Source of the DNA: JBFXIE01 sp050176255 | GTDB lineage: Bacteria > Pseudomonadota > Gammaproteobacteria > Burkholderiales > Burkholderiaceae_C | NCBI RefSeq assembly: GCF_050176255.1 | Contig: NZ_JBFXIE010000009.1 | Reading direction: 5' to 3' (one strand) | DNA: 64,000 nt | Shown: positions 53,066 through 62,311 of the stretch, piece after piece | How positions within the stretch are numbered: position 1 is the stretch's first letter | Layout of the letters: each line of letters opens with the position of its first letter | The notes under the pieces: generated by a model | Seen by the model: the letters and a program-made list of their open reading frames with translations, nothing else | Databases searched by the model: none | What the model was told of the DNA's origin: nothing | Made by a program: the position numbers and the translations under genes

Positions 53066-54054
53066 CGCAGCCCATGAAACCCGGGCGCCAGGCGGGCGCC
53101 GCGCTGCTGGCGGCCATGCTCACCGTCACGCTGGTGGCCACGTTCGCGGCATCTGCCATGTGGCAGCAGTGGCGCGCCATCGAGGTCGAGATCGCCGAGC
53201 GCGCCCGTATCCAGTCAGCCTGGCTGCTGGTGGGCGGGCTGGACTGGTCACGCCTGATCCTGCGTGAAGACTCCATCGCCCGCAGCGGCGACGGCACGGA
53301 CAACCTGACCGAGCCCTGGTCCATGCCGCTGCAGGAGGCGCGCCTGTCCACGTTCCTGGCTGCCAACCGCAACGTGGCCCAAGTGGAAGACGCCAGCACC
53401 GACACCGCCAACGCCTTCCTGTCGGGCCAGATCATCGATCAGCAGGGCCTGCTGAACCTGTACAACCTGGTCAACGACGGCCAGGTGGACGACATCGCGC
53501 TGCGCCAGTTCACGCGGCTGTTTGAATACCTGGGCCTGCCGCGCCAGCACCTGAACACGCTGGCGCGCAACATGCTGCAGGCCCAGACCCCGCCGCGCGC
53601 CGGCGGCGATGCCGGCGACCTGGCACTGCTGCCGCAGTCCGTGTCGCAACTGGGCTGGTGGGGACTGCCGCAACAGACGGTGGACGCGCTGGCGCCCTAC
53701 GTCACCCTGCTGCCCGCGCGCACCAAGGTCAATTTGAACACCGCCGGGGCCGTGGTGCTGTGGGCCAGCGCCGCCGGGCTGGACATGGCCGACGCGCAGC
53801 GCCTGGTTCAGGCGCGCGACAACAGCCACTTTCGCAGCGAGGCCGACGCCGCCAAGCTGGTCGGCAACCCCGCGGGCATCACGGGCACCACGCACACCGT
53901 GAGCTCCAGCTACTTCGAGGTGCAGGGGCGGCTGCGCCTGGACTCTGCCGTGGTGGAAGAACGCTCGCTGGTCTTCAAGCAACGCGGTCAGGCCAGCACG
54001 CTGTGGCGCAGGCGCGGCGCCACCTGGAGCACCGCCAGCGCCGGCCGCCCTTGA
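53062..54054 (+). CDS. gspK: minor pseudopilin GspK
   Basis: A 330-residue protein, the largest pseudopilin. Cleavage is after Gly12 before AALLAAMLTVTLVATFA, and Glu at +5 is missing, as is normal for GspK, which caps the pseudopilus. The alpha-helical domain shows LNLYNLVNDGQ, LTRLFEYLG-like segments and a NLNTAGAVVLWA helix-hairpin region. ATG 53062 overlaps the gspJ stop by 4 bp. Confidence 0.94.
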   Translation: MTQPMKPGRQAGAALLAAMLTVTLVATFAASAMWQQWRAIEVEIAERARIQSAWLLVGGLDWSRLILREDSIARSGDGTDNLTEPWSMPLQEARLSTFLAANRNVAQVEDASTDTANAFLSGQIIDQQGLLNLYNLVNDGQVDDIALRQFTRLFEYLGLPRQHLNTLARNMLQAQTPPRAGGDAGDLALLPQSVSQLGWWGLPQQTVDALAPYVTLLPARTKVNLNTAGAVVLWASAAGLDMADAQRLVQARDNSHFRSEADAAKLVGNPAGITGTTHTVSSSYFEVQGRLRLDSAVVEERSLVFKQRGQASTLWRRRGATWSTASAGRP

Positions 54055-54156
54055 GCTGTCCTTGATCCGCCCAAGAGCGCCGCGCCGCACGGCGGCGGCG
54101 AAAGCCGCTCCTGGCGTGTCACGTCAAGCCCCTAAAATGTTTCGCTAACCCCATCC

Positions 54157-55389
54157 ATGAGCACCCTTGTCCTAACCCTGCCGCCGGGCTCGCCCGGGCC
54201 CGCTGCCGAATACAGCTACACGCTGACCGCCGACGGCCACACCGCCACGCGCCACGCCAGCACCACCGCCGCCTTGCTCCCCGACCCCGGTCGCACGGGC
54301 GAGGTGGTAGCCGTTGTGCCCGCGCAGGCGCTGTCGTGGCAGCGCGTGACGTTGCCGCCCGGCGCTGCGGCCCAGGCGGGGCGGCTGCGCTCGGTACTGG
54401 AGGGGCTGCTGGAAGAACACCTGCTGGACGACCCCGCGCAACTGCACTTTGCGCTGCAGCCGGGTGCAGAGCCCGGCGCCCCTGTCTGGGTGGCCGTGTG
54501 CGACCGCGCCTGGCTGCAAGGCGCCCTGCAGGCGCTGGAGGCTGCCGGCCGGCCGGCGGATCGGGTGGTGCCAGAGTTCGCCCCCGGCCCCACGGCCAGC
54601 GGCCAGCAAGAATGCGACGTGCTGGGCGCGCCTGAAGACGCCCATCTGGTGCTGACCGGCCACGGACAGCAGCAGGCCGTTACCGTGCTCCCCCTGGCGG
54701 CTGCGGGCGCGCTGGCCGCCCTGCTCCCCGCCTCTGAAGACACGCCCCCCGTGCGGGCCGAGCCCGCCGTGGCCCAGCTGGCCGAACGGCTGCTGAACCG
54801 CCCCGTGGTGCTGCACACCGCCAGCCAGCGAGCCCTGGCCGCTGCGCGCGGCGACTGGGACCTGGCCCAGTTCGACCTGGCCAGCAGTGGCGGCAAGCGC
54901 GCGCTGCGCAAGCTGGGCGGCGGCGCCAACGCGTTCTTGCGGGCGCCGCAGTGGCGCGCTGCGCGCTGGGCGCTGGGGCTGGCCGTGGCAGTGCAGGTGA
55001 TCGGCCTCAACCTCTGGGCCTGGCAAGACCGCCAGGCACTGGCGGCCAAACAGGCCGGCGTGCGCAACACGCTCACACAGACCTTCCCCCGCATCCAGGC
55101 GGTGGTGGATGCGCCGGTGCAAATGGAGCGCGAGCTGGTTCAGCTGCGCCAGGAGACAGGCAGCGTGTCGCGCCGCGACCTGGAGCCGCTGATGGCCGCT
55201 GCCGGTGCCGCGCTGCCCGCCGCACGCACCCCTGCCCAGATCGAATACGCCAACGGCGAGCTGCGCCTGCGCGGGCTGGAACTGTCGCCCGACGAATTGA
55301 CGGCCCTGAACGAACAGCTGACCGCACAGGGCTTCGTGGCCCGCATGCAAGATGGCGCCATGCTGGTGCAAGCCGAGGATCGCCCATGA
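54157..55389 (+). CDS. gspL: type II secretion platform protein GspL
   Basis: A 410-residue bitopic protein. The cytoplasmic actin-like domain (1 to about 265) binds the ATPase GspE. One TM follows (about 270-289: ALGLAVAVQVIGLNLWAW), then a periplasmic ferredoxin-like domain with LRLRGLELSPDELTALNEQL. The sequence diverges strongly from enterobacterial GspL, as is usual. Its stop overlaps gspM as ATGA. The 102-bp gap after gspK is the longest in this operon apart from the gspG-gspH repeat region. Confidence 0.92.
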   Translation: MSTLVLTLPPGSPGPAAEYSYTLTADGHTATRHASTTAALLPDPGRTGEVVAVVPAQALSWQRVTLPPGAAAQAGRLRSVLEGLLEEHLLDDPAQLHFALQPGAEPGAPVWVAVCDRAWLQGALQALEAAGRPADRVVPEFAPGPTASGQQECDVLGAPEDAHLVLTGHGQQQAVTVLPLAAAGALAALLPASEDTPPVRAEPAVAQLAERLLNRPVVLHTASQRALAAARGDWDLAQFDLASSGGKRALRKLGGGANAFLRAPQWRAARWALGLAVAVQVIGLNLWAWQDRQALAAKQAGVRNTLTQTFPRIQAVVDAPVQMERELVQLRQETGSVSRRDLEPLMAAAGAALPAARTPAQIEYANGELRLRGLELSPDELTALNEQLTAQGFVARMQDGAMLVQAEDRP

Positions 55390-55976
55390 ACGCCCCCGAG
55401 CAACTTCGCAACCAGCTCGGCGCCCTGGCGGCAGCGCTGCGCCAGCGCTGGGCCGCCCTGGCGCCGCGCGAGCAAACCCTGGTGCTGGCCGCAGGCGCCC
55501 TGGTGGCGCTGGCATTGCTGTGGTGGGTGCTGCTGGCGCCGCCACTGCAGCAACTGCGCGCATCGCCCGCCCGCCACGCTGCGCTGGACGCGCAATTGCA
55601 GCAGATGCAGTCCCTGCAAGCCGAGGCGCTGCAACTGAAGGACGCGCCGCGCCTGCAAGGCGGTGAAGCCCTGCAGACGCTGCAGGAATCACTGACGCAG
55701 CGCCTGGGCGCCACTGCGCAGATGGCGGCCGTGGGCGACCGCGCCACGGTCACCCTCAAGGGCGCCACCGCTGCGGCGCTGGCGTCGTGGCTGGCGCAGG
55801 CGCGCAACACCGCGCGCACGGTGCCCGTCGAGGTGCGTCTGGTGCGCAGCCCCGCACCGACCAGCCCGACGGGTCAGGCCAGCCAGGCCAGCCAGGCCAG
55901 CAGCGCTGACGCGGCTGTGCGCTGGGACGGCACCCTGGTGCTGGCCCTGCCCGCTTCATCCCAGTCCTCCAATTGA
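55386..55976 (+). CDS. gspM: type II secretion platform protein GspM
   Basis: A 196-residue bitopic partner of GspL. A cytoplasmic stub with WAALAPREQTLVLAAGAL leads into TM (about 32-52), then a coiled coil (AALDAQLQQMQSLQAEALQL) and a small periplasmic domain. A GQASQASQASSA run near the end is low complexity. It is translationally coupled to gspL and followed by gspN. Confidence 0.92.
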   Translation: MNAPEQLRNQLGALAAALRQRWAALAPREQTLVLAAGALVALALLWWVLLAPPLQQLRASPARHAALDAQLQQMQSLQAEALQLKDAPRLQGGEALQTLQESLTQRLGATAQMAAVGDRATVTLKGATAAALASWLAQARNTARTVPVEVRLVRSPAPTSPTGQASQASQASSADAAVRWDGTLVLALPASSQSSN

Positions 55977-56013
55977 TCAACCGGGCGCTGCCCACCCACT
56001 CCTGCCCTCCAAC

Positions 56014-56826
56014 GTGCCTCGCCTCTCGCGCCCCCAGCCACCGTCCACCGCGCCGCGCTCGCCCCGGCGCTGGGCCGTGGCGGGCCTGTGCCTGGGTGCG
56101 CTGCCCGCGCTGGTGCTGTGGGCGCCGGCGCGCTGGCTTGCTGCGGGCCTGCAGAAGGCCAGCGGCGGCCAGGTGCAGCTGCACGAGCCGCGCGGCACGG
56201 TCTGGAACGGCTCGGCCCGCCTGGTGCTGGCGGGCGGCACGGGCAGCCGCGACCAGGCAGCCCTGCCGGGCCGGATGCAGTGGCAGCTGCGCCCCGCCTG
56301 GACGGGCATGCAGGCGCGCATCGCCGCAGACTGCTGCACCACGGCTGGCGCGCCGCTGCAGCTGAGCGTATCGCTGGGCCTGGGCGCCGCGCGCCTGGAT
56401 GTGGCCGACGGCCTGAGCCAGTGGCCCGCCGCGGTGCTCGGCGGGCTGGGCACGCCCTGGAACACCGTGCAGCCGCAGGGCCGGCTGCACCTGAGCACCC
56501 GCGGCCTGGCGGTGCAATGGGCATCGGGGCGGCTGCAGATGCACGGGCAGGTGCAGTTTGATGCGCTGGGCATGTCCTCGCGCCTGTCCACGCTGCGGCC
56601 CATGGGCAGCTACCGCCTGGTGCTGCAGGGCGGCAGCGCCCCCATGCTGCAGCTGTCCACGCTGGATGGCGCACTGCAGCTGTCCGGCACCGGCCAATGG
56701 GTGGGGCGGCGACTGCGATTCAACGGCGAAGCCAGCGCCGCACCCGGCCGCGAGACCGCGCTGGCCAATCTTCTCAACATCATCGGGCGGCGCAACGGCG
56801 CACGTTCCATCATCACCCTGGGGTGA
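56014..56826 (+). CDS. gspN: type II secretion protein GspN
   Basis: A 270-residue protein from GTG 56014 with one N-terminal TM (about 15-35: RRWAVAGLCLGALPALVLWA) and a beta-rich periplasmic domain (PRGTVWNGSARLVL, GRLHLSTRGLAVQW, LDGALQLSGTGQWVG). GspN is present only in some systems and its role is unclear. It ends 4 bp before gspD. Confidence 0.88.
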   Translation: MPRLSRPQPPSTAPRSPRRWAVAGLCLGALPALVLWAPARWLAAGLQKASGGQVQLHEPRGTVWNGSARLVLAGGTGSRDQAALPGRMQWQLRPAWTGMQARIAADCCTTAGAPLQLSVSLGLGAARLDVADGLSQWPAAVLGGLGTPWNTVQPQGRLHLSTRGLAVQWASGRLQMHGQVQFDALGMSSRLSTLRPMGSYRLVLQGGSAPMLQLSTLDGALQLSGTGQWVGRRLRFNGEASAAPGRETALANLLNIIGRRNGARSIITLG

Positions 56827-56830
56827 CCCT

Positions 56831-59104
56831 ATGCCTTCTTTTACCCGACGCCCGCTCCTTAGCGCTCTTAATTTAATAGCTACCAGCGCTTTGTTGATGT
56901 GCGCCAACGCTCAAATTCATGCACAAACCACGGCCAAATCGCCAACCGGCAGCGTGCGCCAAAGCGAGCCGGTCACGCTGAACTTTGCCAATGCCGACAT
57001 CGAGGCCGTGGCCCGCACCATGGCCACCATCACCGGCAAGAACGTGGTGGTGGATCCGCGCGTGAAGGGTCAGGTCACCCTGATCACCGAGAACGCGGTG
57101 CAGCCCATGGCAGCCTTCCAGCAGTTTCTGGCGGCGCTGCGCCTGCAGGGCTTCACGGTGGTCGAGTCCGAGGGGCTGTACAAGGTGGTGCCCGAAGCCG
57201 ATGCCAAGCTGCAGACCGGCACCGTGACGGTGTCGCAAAGCGGCACGGGCGGCACGGGCGGCGCGGCGCTGGGCGGGCAGATCGTCACGCAGATCTTCAA
57301 GCTGAACTTTGAGAACGCCAACAACCTGGTGCCGGTGCTGCGCCCCCTGATCAGCCCCAACAACACCATCAACGTGAACCCCGGCAACAACTCGCTGGTG
57401 ATCACCGACTATGCCGACAACCTGCAGCGCCTGGCGCGCATCGTGGCGGCCATGGATGTCTCCAATGCCAGCGACCTGGAGGTGATTCCGCTGCAGCACG
57501 CCATTGCCACCGAGATGGCGCCACTGTTGGCGCGCCTGATCGAGGGCGGTGGCAGCGCTGCCGCCAGCGCAACCGCGCCAGCGCAGGGCCAGTCCGACAC
57601 GTCGTTCAAGACCACGCTGCTGGCCGAGCCGCGCAGCAACGCCATCATCGTGCGCGCAGCCAACCCCGCGCGCCTGGCGCTGGTGCGATCGCTGGTGGCC
57701 AAGCTGGACCAGCCAGCCGCGCCCGGCAGCTCGGCGGCCACGGGCAACATCCACGTGGTCTATCTGAAGAACGCCGACGCGGTGAAGCTGGCCGCCACGC
57801 TGCGCGCCGCACTGGGCGCCGGCACGGCCACGGGCGGCGGCGACAACGCCGGCGCCAGCAGCAACGGCCTGGGCGGCGGCGGCCTGATGCAGACCGGCAA
57901 CAACATGGGATCGCGCCAGGGCGGCATCGGCGGCGGCGCCACGGGCGGCGGGCTGGGCAGCAACACCAGCCAGGGCCTGGGGCGCGGCAACAACAACAAT
58001 CAGCCGTCCACGGGCGGCATCATCCAGGCCGACCCGACCACCAACTCGCTCATCATCACCGCGCCCGACCCGCTGTACCGCGAGATCCGTGCCGTGATCG
58101 ACAAGCTGGACGGCCGGCGCGCGCAGGTGCTCATCGAAAGCCTGATCGTGGAAGTCAGCGCCAACAAGGTGGCCGAGTTCGGCATCCAGTGGCAGGGCGT
58201 GCTCGGCAACAACGGCAGCACCATGGGCGTGATTGGCAACAATTCGGGCGTGGGCGGCAGAAACATCATTGATCTGGCGCTGGCAGCGGCCAGCGGCAAC
58301 GTCAGCGCTTTAAGCGGGGCCAAGCCGGCCTCCGGCCTGAACTTTGCCGTGGCGCCGCGCGTCAACGGCAACTACTACCTGGGCGCGCTGGCCAACTTTC
58401 TGGAAAACACGGGCGACGCCAACGTGCTGTCCACGCCCAACCTGATGACGCTGGACAACGAGGAGGCCCAGATCGTCATCGGCGACAACGTGCCCTTCCC
58501 CACCGGCTCGTATGCCAACACCGGCGGCAACAACGGCGCGGTCAACCCCTTCACCACCGTGGAGCGCAAGGACGTGGGCCTGATGCTGCGCGTGCGCCCG
58601 CAGATCAACGAAAACGGCACCGTCAAGCTCACGCTGTACCAGGAGGTCTCCAAGATCGCGGCAGGCACGCTGACCAACACCAATGGGCCGTCCACCAGCA
58701 AGCGCTCCATCGAATCCACCGTGCTGGTCGATGACGGCAGCGTGATCGTGATCGGCGGCTTGCTGGAAGACAACTACTCCCTGGGCCAGGACAAAGTGCC
58801 CGTGATGGGCGATCTGCCCGTGGTGGGCGGGCTGTTTCGCAACGAAAAGCGCCAGCGCCAGAAGACCAACCTGATGGTCTTTCTGCGCCCCCTGGTGATC
58901 CGCGACAGCGCCACCAGCGACGCACTGATGGTGGACCGCTACGAGGCCATCCGCGCGCTGCAGCAGAGCAATCAGCCCGAACCCAGCATGGTGATGCGCG
59001 CGGTGTCCGACGCGCCGGTGCTGCCGCCGCTGCCCGCCAGCGCGCCAACGCCTGCCCGCACGGCGCCGGCCGCCACCGGCGAGTCGCCCGTGACCCCGCA
59101 ATAA
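56831..59104 (+). CDS. gspD: type II secretion secretin GspD
   Basis: A 757-residue outer-membrane secretin. The signal peptide (about 1-32) is partly encoded by a boundary repeat. The N0 domain follows (VTLNFANADIEAVARTMATI), then N1-N3 (about 115-415). A Gly/Asn-rich linker lies at about 335-395 (SNGLGGGGLMQTGNNMG). The secretin barrel (about 430-700) carries VLSTPNLMTLDNEEAQIVIG, VPFPTGSY and VIGGLLEDNYS. A Pro/Ala-rich tail may bind a pilotin, but none was recognised. Confidence 0.96.
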   Translation: MPSFTRRPLLSALNLIATSALLMCANAQIHAQTTAKSPTGSVRQSEPVTLNFANADIEAVARTMATITGKNVVVDPRVKGQVTLITENAVQPMAAFQQFLAALRLQGFTVVESEGLYKVVPEADAKLQTGTVTVSQSGTGGTGGAALGGQIVTQIFKLNFENANNLVPVLRPLISPNNTINVNPGNNSLVITDYADNLQRLARIVAAMDVSNASDLEVIPLQHAIATEMAPLLARLIEGGGSAAASATAPAQGQSDTSFKTTLLAEPRSNAIIVRAANPARLALVRSLVAKLDQPAAPGSSAATGNIHVVYLKNADAVKLAATLRAALGAGTATGGGDNAGASSNGLGGGGLMQTGNNMGSRQGGIGGGATGGGLGSNTSQGLGRGNNNNQPSTGGIIQADPTTNSLIITAPDPLYREIRAVIDKLDGRRAQVLIESLIVEVSANKVAEFGIQWQGVLGNNGSTMGVIGNNSGVGGRNIIDLALAAASGNVSALSGAKPASGLNFAVAPRVNGNYYLGALANFLENTGDANVLSTPNLMTLDNEEAQIVIGDNVPFPTGSYANTGGNNGAVNPFTTVERKDVGLMLRVRPQINENGTVKLTLYQEVSKIAAGTLTNTNGPSTSKRSIESTVLVDDGSVIVIGGLLEDNYSLGQDKVPVMGDLPVVGGLFRNEKRQRQKTNLMVFLRPLVIRDSATSDALMVDRYEAIRALQQSNQPEPSMVMRAVSDAPVLPPLPASAPTPARTAPAATGESPVTPQ
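56860..56910. repeat. boundary repeat copy inside the gspD signal-peptide region
   Basis: On the plus strand TTAATAGCTACCAGCGCTTT and GTTGATGTGCGCCAACGC match the element. It is in frame and encodes IATSALLMCANA. Confidence 0.65.
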
Positions 59105-59137
59105 CTTCGCAACGCAATCACGCAGCAAGGCCCGCGC

Positions 59138-60526
59138 ATGCGCCACCCCCTTCCCTACGCCTTCGCGCGCACCAGCCAGCTGCTGCTGGAAGATGACGGC
59201 CAGCAGCTCGTGCTGTGGCACGGCCCAGAGCCGGACGCCGGCGCGCTGTCCGAAGTGCTGCGCAAGCACGCGGTGCAGCAGTTCGCGCCGCTCGATGCTG
59301 CGCAGCTGGCCCAGCGCATCAGCGCCGCTTATGCCCAAAGCGAATCCAGCGCCGCCACCGTGGTGAGCGAGGTGGAAGAAGAAGCCGATCTCTCGCGCAT
59401 GATGCAGGAGCTGCCCGCGGTGGAGGACCTGCTGGAGTCCGCGGGCGACGCGCCCATCATCCGCATGCTCAACGCCCTGCTCACGCAGGCGGTGCGCGAC
59501 GGCGCCAGCGACATCCACATCGAGCCCTACGAGCGCCACTCCAGCGTGCGCTTTCGCGTCGATGGCAGCCTGCGCGAGGTGGTGCAGCCCAACCGCGCGC
59601 TGCACGCCGCGCTGATCAGCCGCCTGAAGATCATGGCGGACCTGGACATCTCCGAAAAACGCCTGCCCCAGGACGGTCGCATCAGCCTGCGCCTGGGAAC
59701 GCGCGCCATCGACGTGCGCGTGTCCACCCTGCCCAACGCCCACGGCGAACGCGCCGTGCTGCGCCTGCTGGACAAAAGCGGCAGCAAGCTGAGCCTGGAG
59801 TCCGTGGGCATGCAGGGCGAGGTGCTGCAGCGCTTCGAGGGCCTGATTGCGCAGCCGCACGGCATCATCCTGGTGACCGGCCCCACGGGCTCGGGCAAAA
59901 CCACCACGCTGTATGCGGCGCTGGCGCGGCTGGATGCCTCGCGCAGCAACATCATGACGGTGGAAGACCCCATCGAGTACGAGCTGCCCGGCGTGGGGCA
60001 GACCCAGGTCAACGCCAAGATCGAGCTGACCTTTGCCAAGGCTCTGCGCGCCATCCTGCGCCAGGACCCGGACGTGATCATGATTGGCGAAATCCGCGAC
60101 TTCGAGACCGCGCAGATCGCCATTCAGGCATCGCTCACCGGCCACCTGGTGCTGGCCACGCTGCACACCAACGACGCGGCCAGCGCCATCACCCGCCTGA
60201 CCGACATGGGCGTGGAGCCGTTCCTGCTGTCCTCGTCCCTGCTGGGCGTGCTGGCGCAGCGCCTGGTGCGCAAATACTGCAGCCACTGCCACGGCGCGGG
60301 CTGCGACCACTGCGGCCAAACCGGCTACGCGGGACGCACGGGCGTGTTCGAGCTGCTGGTGGTGGATGACGCCATCCGCGCCCAGATCCACAACCAGACG
60401 GCCGAAGCCGAGGTACGCGCACAGGCCATCGCGGGCGGCATGACGCTGATGCGCGACGACGGCGAGCGCCTGATCGCCGCAGGCATCACCAGCCGCGAGG
60501 AGCTGCTGCGCGTGACGCGCGATTGA
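59138..60526 (+). CDS. gspE: type II secretion ATPase GspE
   Basis: A 462-residue cytoplasmic motor. The N-terminal domain (1 to about 100) contacts GspL. The ATPase core has Walker A GPTGSGKTTT (248-257), the Asp box IMTVEDPIEYEL, Walker B and the His box in ATLHTNDAASAITRLTDMG. The zinc motif is compact: Cys381, 384, 389 and 392 (CSHCHGAGCDHC), only four residues between the pairs where many GspE proteins have a long loop. It is last in the plus-strand operon; gspF is on the other strand 1.8 kb away. Confidence 0.96.
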   Translation: MRHPLPYAFARTSQLLLEDDGQQLVLWHGPEPDAGALSEVLRKHAVQQFAPLDAAQLAQRISAAYAQSESSAATVVSEVEEEADLSRMMQELPAVEDLLESAGDAPIIRMLNALLTQAVRDGASDIHIEPYERHSSVRFRVDGSLREVVQPNRALHAALISRLKIMADLDISEKRLPQDGRISLRLGTRAIDVRVSTLPNAHGERAVLRLLDKSGSKLSLESVGMQGEVLQRFEGLIAQPHGIILVTGPTGSGKTTTLYAALARLDASRSNIMTVEDPIEYELPGVGQTQVNAKIELTFAKALRAILRQDPDVIMIGEIRDFETAQIAIQASLTGHLVLATLHTNDAASAITRLTDMGVEPFLLSSSLLGVLAQRLVRKYCSHCHGAGCDHCGQTGYAGRTGVFELLVVDDAIRAQIHNQTAEAEVRAQAIAGGMTLMRDDGERLIAAGITSREELLRVTRD

Positions 60527-60777
60527 ACGGATTGGGTGGCCTGACGGAGTTGGCGAAGCGCCCCTTGCGACTGGAAGCCAGGGGGGTGGCCGATGGCTCA
60601 CCTCGCATCACGCCACCACCGTCATCCCCGCCAAGGCGGCGACCCAAGTGCCGCCAACCCTTCAAAAACAATAGCTGCCAGCGCCTGATACATATGGGCT
60701 GGAGCCAATTTTGGCGATACTCCCCCTCGGAGCGTTTTTACGATCCGAGGCCAAGCACCGTGACGCCTGCCGCCACC
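60527..60777. other. spacer after gspE with repeats
   Basis: This 251-bp gap lies between convergent genes. It holds a REP-like palindrome (TCATCCCCGCCAAGGCGGCG, near 60620) and a boundary repeat (60663-60712, CAATAGCTGCCAGCGCCTGA then GGGCTGGAGCC). No gene was seen. Confidence 0.6.
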
Positions 60778-61173
60778 TCAGCGCGCGGCGGCGCGGGCGC
60801 TGTCGCGTTCGGCGCGGTATTTGATGGCGAAGGCGCGCACCTCTTCCAGGGTGACGTAGCCGTCGCGATCGGTGTCGGCGTCGTCAAACGCGGCGGCCAG
60901 CTTGGGCACCAGCGACATCTCGGCCCGGCTGAGCTTGCCGTCGCCGTTGAAGTCGAGCATGTGGAACTGCCGAATGGCCTTGGCCTCGCCCTTGGACAGC
61001 GGCGCGCTGGCGCCGGCCTGGGGCGCAGGACTGGCCGCAGGCTGGGACTGCGCGTGGCTGGCCATCAGCGGCGCGGCCAGCACCGCCAGGGCCGAAAGCC
61101 CGGCGGCGCGACGACCAACACGCCAAAAAACTGGCAAAAACGAGCGCAGCGAAGAGCGAGAGACTAAGAACAT
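60778..61173 (-). CDS. exported EF-hand protein
   Basis: A 131-residue protein from ATG 61173 (MFLVSRSSLRSFLP), with a long signal peptide (cleavage near 43, MASHAQS) and a Pro/Ala linker. Two EF-hand loops follow: DFNGDGKLSRAE and DADTDRDGYVTLEE, both with the calcium-ligand spacing. It is probably periplasmic and calcium-binding. It sits between gspE and gspF, so a link to secretion is possible but unproven. An upstream start at 61272 would overlap the nucleotidase gene. Confidence 0.82.
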   Translation of the reverse strand: MFLVSRSSLRSFLPVFWRVGRRAAGLSALAVLAAPLMASHAQSQPAASPAPQAGASAPLSKGEAKAIRQFHMLDFNGDGKLSRAEMSLVPKLAAAFDDADTDRDGYVTLEEVRAFAIKYRAERDSARAAAR

Positions 61174-61204
61174 ATGCCGATAGAGCAGCGCACTGGCGCG
61201 GGGT

Positions 61205-62167
61205 TCATTGGTTGGCCAGTCCATGTGTATCGGCCGGTACATCGCCCGCGCAGCCTGCGCCCGCCAACACATTGGCGATGCCGCTGCTCACATGGCCGGC
61301 GGGCACATGGCGCGCGGCCGAGGTGACGTGGCCCGTCTGGTCGTCAAAGAAAAAATCAGGCTCGAATTCGCGCAGGAAGGGGCCTTTTTCGAGCCCGCCC
61401 AGAAACATGGCTTCATCGACGCTGATGCCCCATTCGAGCAGCGTGCGGATGGCACGCTCGTGCGCCGGTGCGCTGCGCGCAGTAACCAGCGCGGTGCGGA
61501 TGCGCATCTGCGACGCGTCGGCCTGCTGCTGCAGGCGGTGCAGCGCGGCCAGCAGCGGCTTGAACGGCCCCTCTGCCAGGGGCGTGGAGGCTTTGGAGAC
61601 TTCGTGCTGCACAAAGGCCGGCAGGCCGCCTTGCTGATAGACGCGCTCGGCCTCGTCAGAAAACAGCACCGCGTCGCCGTCGAATGCGATGCGCACCTCG
61701 CGCGGGTAGCGGTCGCCCGCGGGGGTGGAGTCGATCATCACCCGCGCGGCCGGAAAGCCGATGGACAGCGCCTCGCGCACGTCCGCCGCGTTGGCCGACA
61801 AAAACAGGTGCGCGCCCAGCGGCCGCAGGTAGGAAAACGGGTTGCGCCCGCGCGTGAACACGCCGCGCTCGATGCGCATGCCCGCCGCCTTGGCCGAAGC
61901 AAACACACGCATGCCGCTGGCAGGGTCGTTGCGCGAGAGCATCACCACCTCGACGCGCTGGGCCTCGGCCGTGTTGAAAGCCAGCAGCTTGCGCACCAGC
62001 GGAAAGGCCACGCCGGGGCGCGCGGGCTCGTGCACCAGCTCCAGCTGGCGGCGCATGTAGGCCTGCTCGTCACCCGCCTCGAACAGGCGGTTTTCTTCCT
62101 CAAAATCGAACAGCGCCCGCGAGGAAATCGCCACGACGAGCTTGTCTTGCAGAGTCGGTGCAGCCAT
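61205..62167 (-). CDS. cytosolic 5'-nucleotidase family protein
   Basis: A 320-residue HAD-like 5'-nucleotidase (Pfam 5-nucleotidase type). Features: KLVVAISSRALFDFEEEN near the start, VEVVMLSRNDPASGMRVF, VRIAFDGDAVLFSDEAERVY with the Asp residues, and a C-terminal FFFDDQTGHV. There is no signal peptide. ATG 62167 (MAAPTLQDKL) was preferred over 62182. It should dephosphorylate nucleoside monophosphates. It lies between gspF and the EF-hand gene on the minus strand, separating gspF from gspE. Confidence 0.88.
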   Translation of the reverse strand: MAAPTLQDKLVVAISSRALFDFEEENRLFEAGDEQAYMRRQLELVHEPARPGVAFPLVRKLLAFNTAEAQRVEVVMLSRNDPASGMRVFASAKAAGMRIERGVFTRGRNPFSYLRPLGAHLFLSANAADVREALSIGFPAARVMIDSTPAGDRYPREVRIAFDGDAVLFSDEAERVYQQGGLPAFVQHEVSKASTPLAEGPFKPLLAALHRLQQQADASQMRIRTALVTARSAPAHERAIRTLLEWGISVDEAMFLGGLEKGPFLREFEPDFFFDDQTGHVTSAARHVPAGHVSSGIANVLAGAGCAGDVPADTHGLANQ

Positions 62168-62242
62168 GTCAGCAACCTTCAAAACTGGCGCGCCCCATGC
62201 AAGGGCAGCCGAGCAAGGGCCGCCCCGCAGCGAGGGCTGCGT

Positions 62243-62304
62243 CCCCCTTCCCGTAGCGCGCAGCGCGTAGATAGAAGGGGGAAGCGGCGCAGCCGCTCAG
62301 GGGG
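62243..62304. repeat. hairpin-rich repeat between gspF and the nucleotidase gene
   Basis: CCCCCTTC and GAAGGGGG form an 8-bp stem around an inner GCGCGCAGCGCG. A second palindrome, AGCGGCGCAGCCGCT, follows. It lies in the same-strand spacer and may reduce read-through from gspF. Confidence 0.75.
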
Positions 62305-62311
62305 ATGTCGT

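Noticed and set aside
58310..60601. A 763-codon minus-strand ORF opposite gspD and gspE
   Set aside because: It is antisense to two well-supported genes, with biased composition and no recognisable motif.
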